From Desulfosporosinus lacus DSM 15449 (GTDB lineage Bacteria > Bacillota > Desulfitobacteriia > Desulfitobacteriales > Desulfitobacteriaceae): a stretch of 64,000 nt of DNA. Numbering within the stretch: the first letter of the stretch is position 1; every line of letters starts with the position of its first letter. The DNA is taken from NCBI RefSeq assembly GCF_900129935.1, contig NZ_FQXJ01000004.1:1-64000 (forward strand), in the 5' to 3' direction. The translations under genes were made by a program, and so were the position numbers. Under the pieces are notes generated by a model. That model had not been told where the DNA came from, made no database searches, and worked only from the letters and a program-made list of their open reading frames with translations. Positions 62,485 to 64,000 of the stretch are shown here, one piece after another.

Positions 62485-62586
62485 CTTACCTTTAAATTAG
62501 TCCCGTGAGACTAAGAAGGGAATGGCGAACCATGATATTAACATGGACACCTCTTTCTTGCTTGCGGGCGGGGAAGAGGTTTTTTG
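62485..62586 (+). promoter_or_regulatory. PyrR-binding transcription attenuator upstream of uraA
   Basis: The leader contains AGTCCCGTGAGACT, which fits the PyrR loop consensus (ARUCCNGNGAGRYU), in a stem made by CCCTT / AAGGG and TTAGTC / GACTAA. A terminator follows: ACCTCTTTC / GGAAGAGGT and then TTTTTT, directly before the uraA ribosome binding site. When UMP is plentiful PyrR would stabilise the first stem and let the terminator form. The gene pyrR is not in the window. Confidence 0.85.
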
Positions 62587-62607
62587 TTAGAAAGAGGAGG
62601 TTAAATT

Positions 62608-63831
62608 ATGTCTACAGAAGTTCAGATTCACGAGAAGCTCCCCCTTGCCCAAGCGATCCCCCTCGGTTTGCAACACGTTTTTGCCATGTTTGGCGCCACG
62701 GTCCTAGTTCCTTTTTTAACAGGTCTCAGCCCGTCAGTAGCTCTTCTTTCTTCAGGGATCGGTACCATAATCTTCTTATTATTGACAAAAAGTCGAGTTC
62801 CTGCCTATCTAGGCTCTTCATTTGCCTACATTGCAGCTTTAACCTCCTTTGTTCAGTCGGGTAATACTTCTGGAGCCATGGGCGGAGTTTTAGCCGTCGG
62901 CGTGGTATATATCCTTCTATACCTGCTTATGGCCGCTTTCGGAACCCAATGGATTCATACAATAGTCCCCCCCATCGTTGCAGGACCCGTCGTTGCCATC
63001 ATCGGACTGAGTCTGACTCCAGTGGCCACGGATATGGCATCTGGCAATTGGCCGATTGCGGCTTTTACTTTAGCCGTTGCCGCATTACTCTCCGTATATG
63101 CAAAAGGTTTCATGAAGATTATCCCGATCCTCGTAGCCATTGTCGCAGGATATATTGTTGCTGCGATCATGGGCATAGTTGATTTCAAGCCTGTCTTAGC
63201 CACTTTTAACGATCTATTTGTGTTCCCTGTTGCACTCGGAAGCGATTTCAAACTTCCCAGCTTAGATAAATTGGCAATTTTAGCAATGGCACCTCTGGCC
63301 TTGGTAACGGTGATCGAAGATCTGGGACATATGATCGTTCTGGGAAACATTACTCATTCCGATCCGATCAAAAACCCAGGATTTCACCGAGTCCTCTTTG
63401 GTAATGGTCTAGCTACCACCGTAGCCAGCTTCATAGGTGGTCCTCCTGTCACTACCTATGGTGAGAATATTGGAGTGCTGGCTGTGACAAAAGTCTACAG
63501 TACCTTTAATATCTGGGTGGCTGCAATCCTTGCTATTATTTTTAGTATGATTAACCCTTTACAAGCCGCAATCATGTCTATCCCTACAGCCGTAATGGGC
63601 GGGGTCAGCATTCTTCTCTTCGGTATGATTGGCGCAGCAGGCTTACGAACTCTTATCGAAGCTAAAATAGATTTTTCCGAAACAAAAAACCTCATCATTG
63701 CCTCCGTCATCTTTGCTCTCGGGATCGGGCTACCAGAACATGCAGTAGCCTGGGCAACTGTCGTCGGGATCGTCTTAAACCTCGTTTTGAGAGGACATTC
63801 CGAGAACACAGGAGTAAAGTTAGGAAAGTAA
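62608..63831 (+). CDS. uraA: Uracil:proton symporter UraA (PyrP)
   Basis: A 407-residue member of the nucleobase/ascorbate transporter family with about 14 membrane segments. Characteristic pieces are QAIPLGLQHVFAMFGATVLVPFLTGLSPSVALLSSG, LAYLGSSFA-like PAYLGSSFAYIAAL, GPVVAIIGLSL, LVTVIEDLGHMIVLGNI (substrate-binding Glu) and VTTYGENIGVLAVTKVYS. A strong AGAGGAGG precedes the ATG. The PyrR-type attenuator supports uracil as the substrate. It diverges from priA. Confidence 0.95.
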   Translation: MSTEVQIHEKLPLAQAIPLGLQHVFAMFGATVLVPFLTGLSPSVALLSSGIGTIIFLLLTKSRVPAYLGSSFAYIAALTSFVQSGNTSGAMGGVLAVGVVYILLYLLMAAFGTQWIHTIVPPIVAGPVVAIIGLSLTPVATDMASGNWPIAAFTLAVAALLSVYAKGFMKIIPILVAIVAGYIVAAIMGIVDFKPVLATFNDLFVFPVALGSDFKLPSLDKLAILAMAPLALVTVIEDLGHMIVLGNITHSDPIKNPGFHRVLFGNGLATTVASFIGGPPVTTYGENIGVLAVTKVYSTFNIWVAAILAIIFSMINPLQAAIMSIPTAVMGGVSILLFGMIGAAGLRTLIEAKIDFSETKNLIIASVIFALGIGLPEHAVAWATVVGIVLNLVLRGHSENTGVKLGK

Positions 63832-63839
63832 ACAATGCT

Positions 63840-63866
63840 TAAAAGGACGCGAAAGCGTCCTTTTTC
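63840..63866 (+). terminator. Rho-independent terminator after uraA
   Basis: AAAGGACGC / GCGTCCTTT with a GAAA loop, followed by TTC and further T-rich sequence, directly after the uraA stop. Confidence 0.9.
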
Positions 63867-63917
63867 TTATGATCAGGGAGGCACTGGGGGCAGTTCTTTC
63901 CTATTTTAACAAAAGAA

Positions 63918-63951
63918 CCTTTCGTCTTTAAATTAGGCGAGAGGCTCTTTT
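63918..63951 (+). promoter_or_regulatory. Hairpin with PyrR-leader resemblance at window end
   Basis: CCTTTCGTCT / AGGCGAGAGG, ten pairs with a seven-base loop, then CTCTTTTTG. The string CTTTAAATTAG in its loop region also precedes the PyrR box of uraA, and GAGAGGCT matches the 3' half of the PyrR consensus. It may be a terminator or a second attenuator before a pyrimidine gene outside the window. Confidence 0.4.
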
Positions 63952-64000
63952 TGCGTTCAACTGAGAACTTTTAAAGGACACAAAGCGAAGCGAATTTACG

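Noticed and set aside
1-64000. tRNA, rRNA, SRP RNA or tmRNA genes
   Set aside because: I looked in the gaps between genes and saw no sequence that fits them, although I could not run a covariance search.

Overview
The window reads as chromosomal core of a spore-forming, anaerobic Gram-positive bacterium of the Peptococcaceae/Desulfitobacteriaceae type; the best guess is a Desulfosporosinus or Desulfitobacterium relative. Reasons: spore genes (gpr, ylbJ, a SASP-like gene), a complex I gene order without NuoE/F/G, two-subunit clostridial L-serine dehydratase, FapR-controlled fatty acid synthesis, and B. subtilis-like gene order in most blocks. The genus is inference. Nearly all genes lie on the minus strand; only ylbJ, gpr, rpmB and uraA are on plus. 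I see no phage, insertion sequence with transposase, CRISPR array, tRNA or rRNA.

Layout, left to right: (1) complex I genes nuoA-B-C-D-H-I-J, read leftwards and cut by the window edge; (2) the ribosome/RNA maturation block rpsP-khpA-rimM-trmD-SPOUT methylase, then rplS, lepB, rbgA, rnhB; (3) the signal recognition block ylxM-ffh, the methylthioadenosine salvage genes mtnP-mtnA-mtaD, and ftsY, smc, rnc; (4) the fatty acid operon fapR-plsX-fabH-fabK-fabD-fabG-acpP, followed by a second FabK-like flavoprotein and fabF; (5) the ylb-like block rpmF-yceD-ackA-ylbK-ylbJ-rsmD, then gpr with a very short SASP-like gene, a lone AAA ATPase and recG; (6) sdaAB-sdaAA, fakA, asp23, rpmB; (7) hslO, thiN, rpe, rsgA; (8) a cell-envelope signalling cluster prkC-pbpA-SEDS-prpC-FHA-FHA joined to rlmN, rsmB, a zinc protease, fmt, def and priA; (9) uraA behind a PyrR-type attenuator.

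The functional logic is growth coordination: translation and protein export, membrane lipid synthesis under FapR, incorporation of exogenous fatty acids (FakA), wall synthesis under a PASTA kinase/phosphatase pair, and pyrimidine uptake under UMP-sensing attenuation.

The most unusual content is between genes. Two unrelated families of 190-390 bp structured repeats sit directly against the 3' ends of minus-strand genes (ffh, smc, ftsY; hslO, thiN). Both are built from nested inverted repeats, and copies differ by paired, compensating substitutions, which means the folded form is conserved. In two cases the repeat supplies the last codons and stop of the neighbouring gene. Other points to check are a likely CTG start for mtnP and the truncated SASP that keeps only the half containing the GPR cleavage site.
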